Shown here: piece by piece, positions 63,397 to 64,000 of the stretch | How the letters are laid out: every line of letters begins with the position of its first letter | Position numbering within the stretch: position 1 is the first letter of the stretch | Assembly (NCBI GenBank): GCA_050249415.1 | Contig: JBFWQO010000001.1 | Span: 1 to 64,000, forward strand | Source of the DNA: CADEFQ01 sp050249415 | GTDB taxonomy: Bacteria > Pseudomonadota > Gammaproteobacteria > Steroidobacterales > Steroidobacteraceae | Length of the DNA stretch: 64,000 nt | Direction: 5' to 3' | Notes under the pieces: generated by a model | Database searches by the model: none | What the model was told of the DNA's origin: nothing | The model's input: the letters and a program-made list of their open reading frames with translations, nothing else | Made by a program: the position numbers and the translations under genes

Positions 63397-64000
63397 TCGG
63401 CGATATACCAGCGATCCCCGATCCGCTCCAGCACGAAGCGGTCGAACGGCAGGCCGCGGCCCGTCGTGTCGTACACCGCGCGCGTGCCGCCGCGCTCGAA
63501 TACCGGCGACGCATCCTGCACGATGCGCAGCGCGGCCACGAGCGTCTCGCGCTGCGAATCGTTGCGCTCGCAGCCCTTGACGAGGGCCTGCATCGCGCCG
63601 GCCGACGTTGCACCGCGAAAGCCGGGACTCATGTACGTGCCGTAATAATCCGCGCAACGGCCGTCGATCAGCGCACGCGCGGCCTGCGTGAGCAGTGAGC
63701 GCATCTGCGGCGTGTTGGTCGCGGAAGGCGCGGCCGCCGCGGCGGCGCCGCCTGCTGCGACCGCGGGCGCGCGCCGCGGCATGAATCCGGCAACCGGCGC
63801 ACGTCCGTCGACCAGGTCCTCGATCTGGGCCTCGAGTTCGCCCGGCAGGGCCGCCTTCCAGTCCTTGCCGTACGGCAGGAGTGTCACGAGCGTGACGACA
63901 CGCGTCTTGCCGCGCCCCTCGGGTTGCTCGCCGCGGACGAGGACCCGCACGAGCTGATCGCCGTCCCGGAAAGCCTCGAGGCCCTTCACTTTCGCGAACA
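63393..64000 (-). CDS. Unknown protein, N-terminus beyond the window
   Basis: At least 202 codons; the frame stays open to the right edge, so the start is not visible (a GTG at 63989 is inside a conserved-looking FAKVKGLEAFRDGDQLVRVL stretch). Contains an Ala-rich linker (about 90-110 of the visible part) and a C-terminal domain with LIDGRCADYYGTYMSPGF and ERIGDRWYIAE. That layout resembles small periplasmic proteins with a DUF4864- or NTF2-like end, but I do not recognise the family. First of three overlapping minus-strand genes. Confidence 0.6.
   Translation of the reverse strand, partial: FAKVKGLEAFRDGDQLVRVLVRGEQPEGRGKTRVVTLVTLLPYGKDWKAALPGELEAQIEDLVDGRAPVAGFMPRRAPAVAAGGAAAAAAPSATNTPQMRSLLTQAARALIDGRCADYYGTYMSPGFRGATSAGAMQALVKGCERNDSQRETLVAALRIVQDASPVFERGGTRAVYDTTGRGLPFDRFVLERIGDRWYIAE

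Overview
The window is a high-GC, gene-dense bacterial chromosome segment. Three TonB-dependent receptors (TBDRs), FadE, an MlaFED-type transporter, GspA/GspB (ExeA/ExeB) and a DUF3667 protein point to a gammaproteobacterium, probably near the Nevskiales/Steroidobacterales/Xanthomonadales. This placement is inferred from gene content only. No rRNA, tRNA or CRISPR array was found.

Layout. (1) 1-9.9 kb is a defence-like island. It holds a type I restriction-modification operon on the minus strand (hsdM, hsdS, hsdR) with two accessory genes between hsdS and hsdR: a DUF4143-type ATPase and a RhuM-Fic protein. Divergent from it are a NERD-domain helicase and a HipA/HipB-like pair whose HipA lacks its catalytic core. 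(2) 9.9-19.8 kb carries a Tat-exported FAD amine oxidase divergent from a TBDR, a four-gene Mla-type phospholipid transport operon, and a YtrA-like GntR/ABC operon that starts with an unannotated 52-aa membrane peptide and has a clear promoter/operator. (3) 19.8-26 kb is a plus-strand run: mdh, SYLF protein, fadE, DUF3667, dinB. (4) 26-31.3 kb is an accessory patch. It holds a VOC-family gene flanked by two integron attC sites with no integrase in view, a secreted esterase fused to a hydratase-like domain, a frameshifted DUF1697 gene, and an intergenic element with 27-bp inverted repeats. (5) 31.3-37.2 kb holds an SDR, a quinone oxidoreductase, an acyl-CoA dehydrogenase (ACAD), a DUF1326/DUF2182 pair, a DksA/TraR-type zinc finger protein and a CBS protein. 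(6) 37.3-50 kb is a lipid/acyl catabolism block. One minus-strand operon encodes an EF-hand serine hydrolase, two ACADs and a TBDR. A second encodes a FadB-like protein, a thiolase and an acyl-CoA ligase. A second SxxK hydrolase is divergent from the first, and the intergenic region between them carries two TTGTCGACAA-type operators. (7) 50-58.3 kb has a DUF1254 protein divergent from a TBDR - esterase - GntR(FCD) - sulfatase - degenerate M28 gene row. (8) 58.4-64 kb has gspA-gspB, a DhaL-DegV fusion, and, convergent to these, an unknown gene, a GNAT and a dodecin.

Taken together, the right half looks built to capture esterified or sulfated, probably lipidic or aromatic substrates at the outer membrane, hydrolyse them in the periplasm and feed acyl chains into beta-oxidation. 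The left end is a defence island. The most unusual items are the attC-flanked VOC cassette, the exported esterase-hydratase fusion, the divergent SxxK hydrolase pair with GntR-type operators, and the core-deleted HipA.
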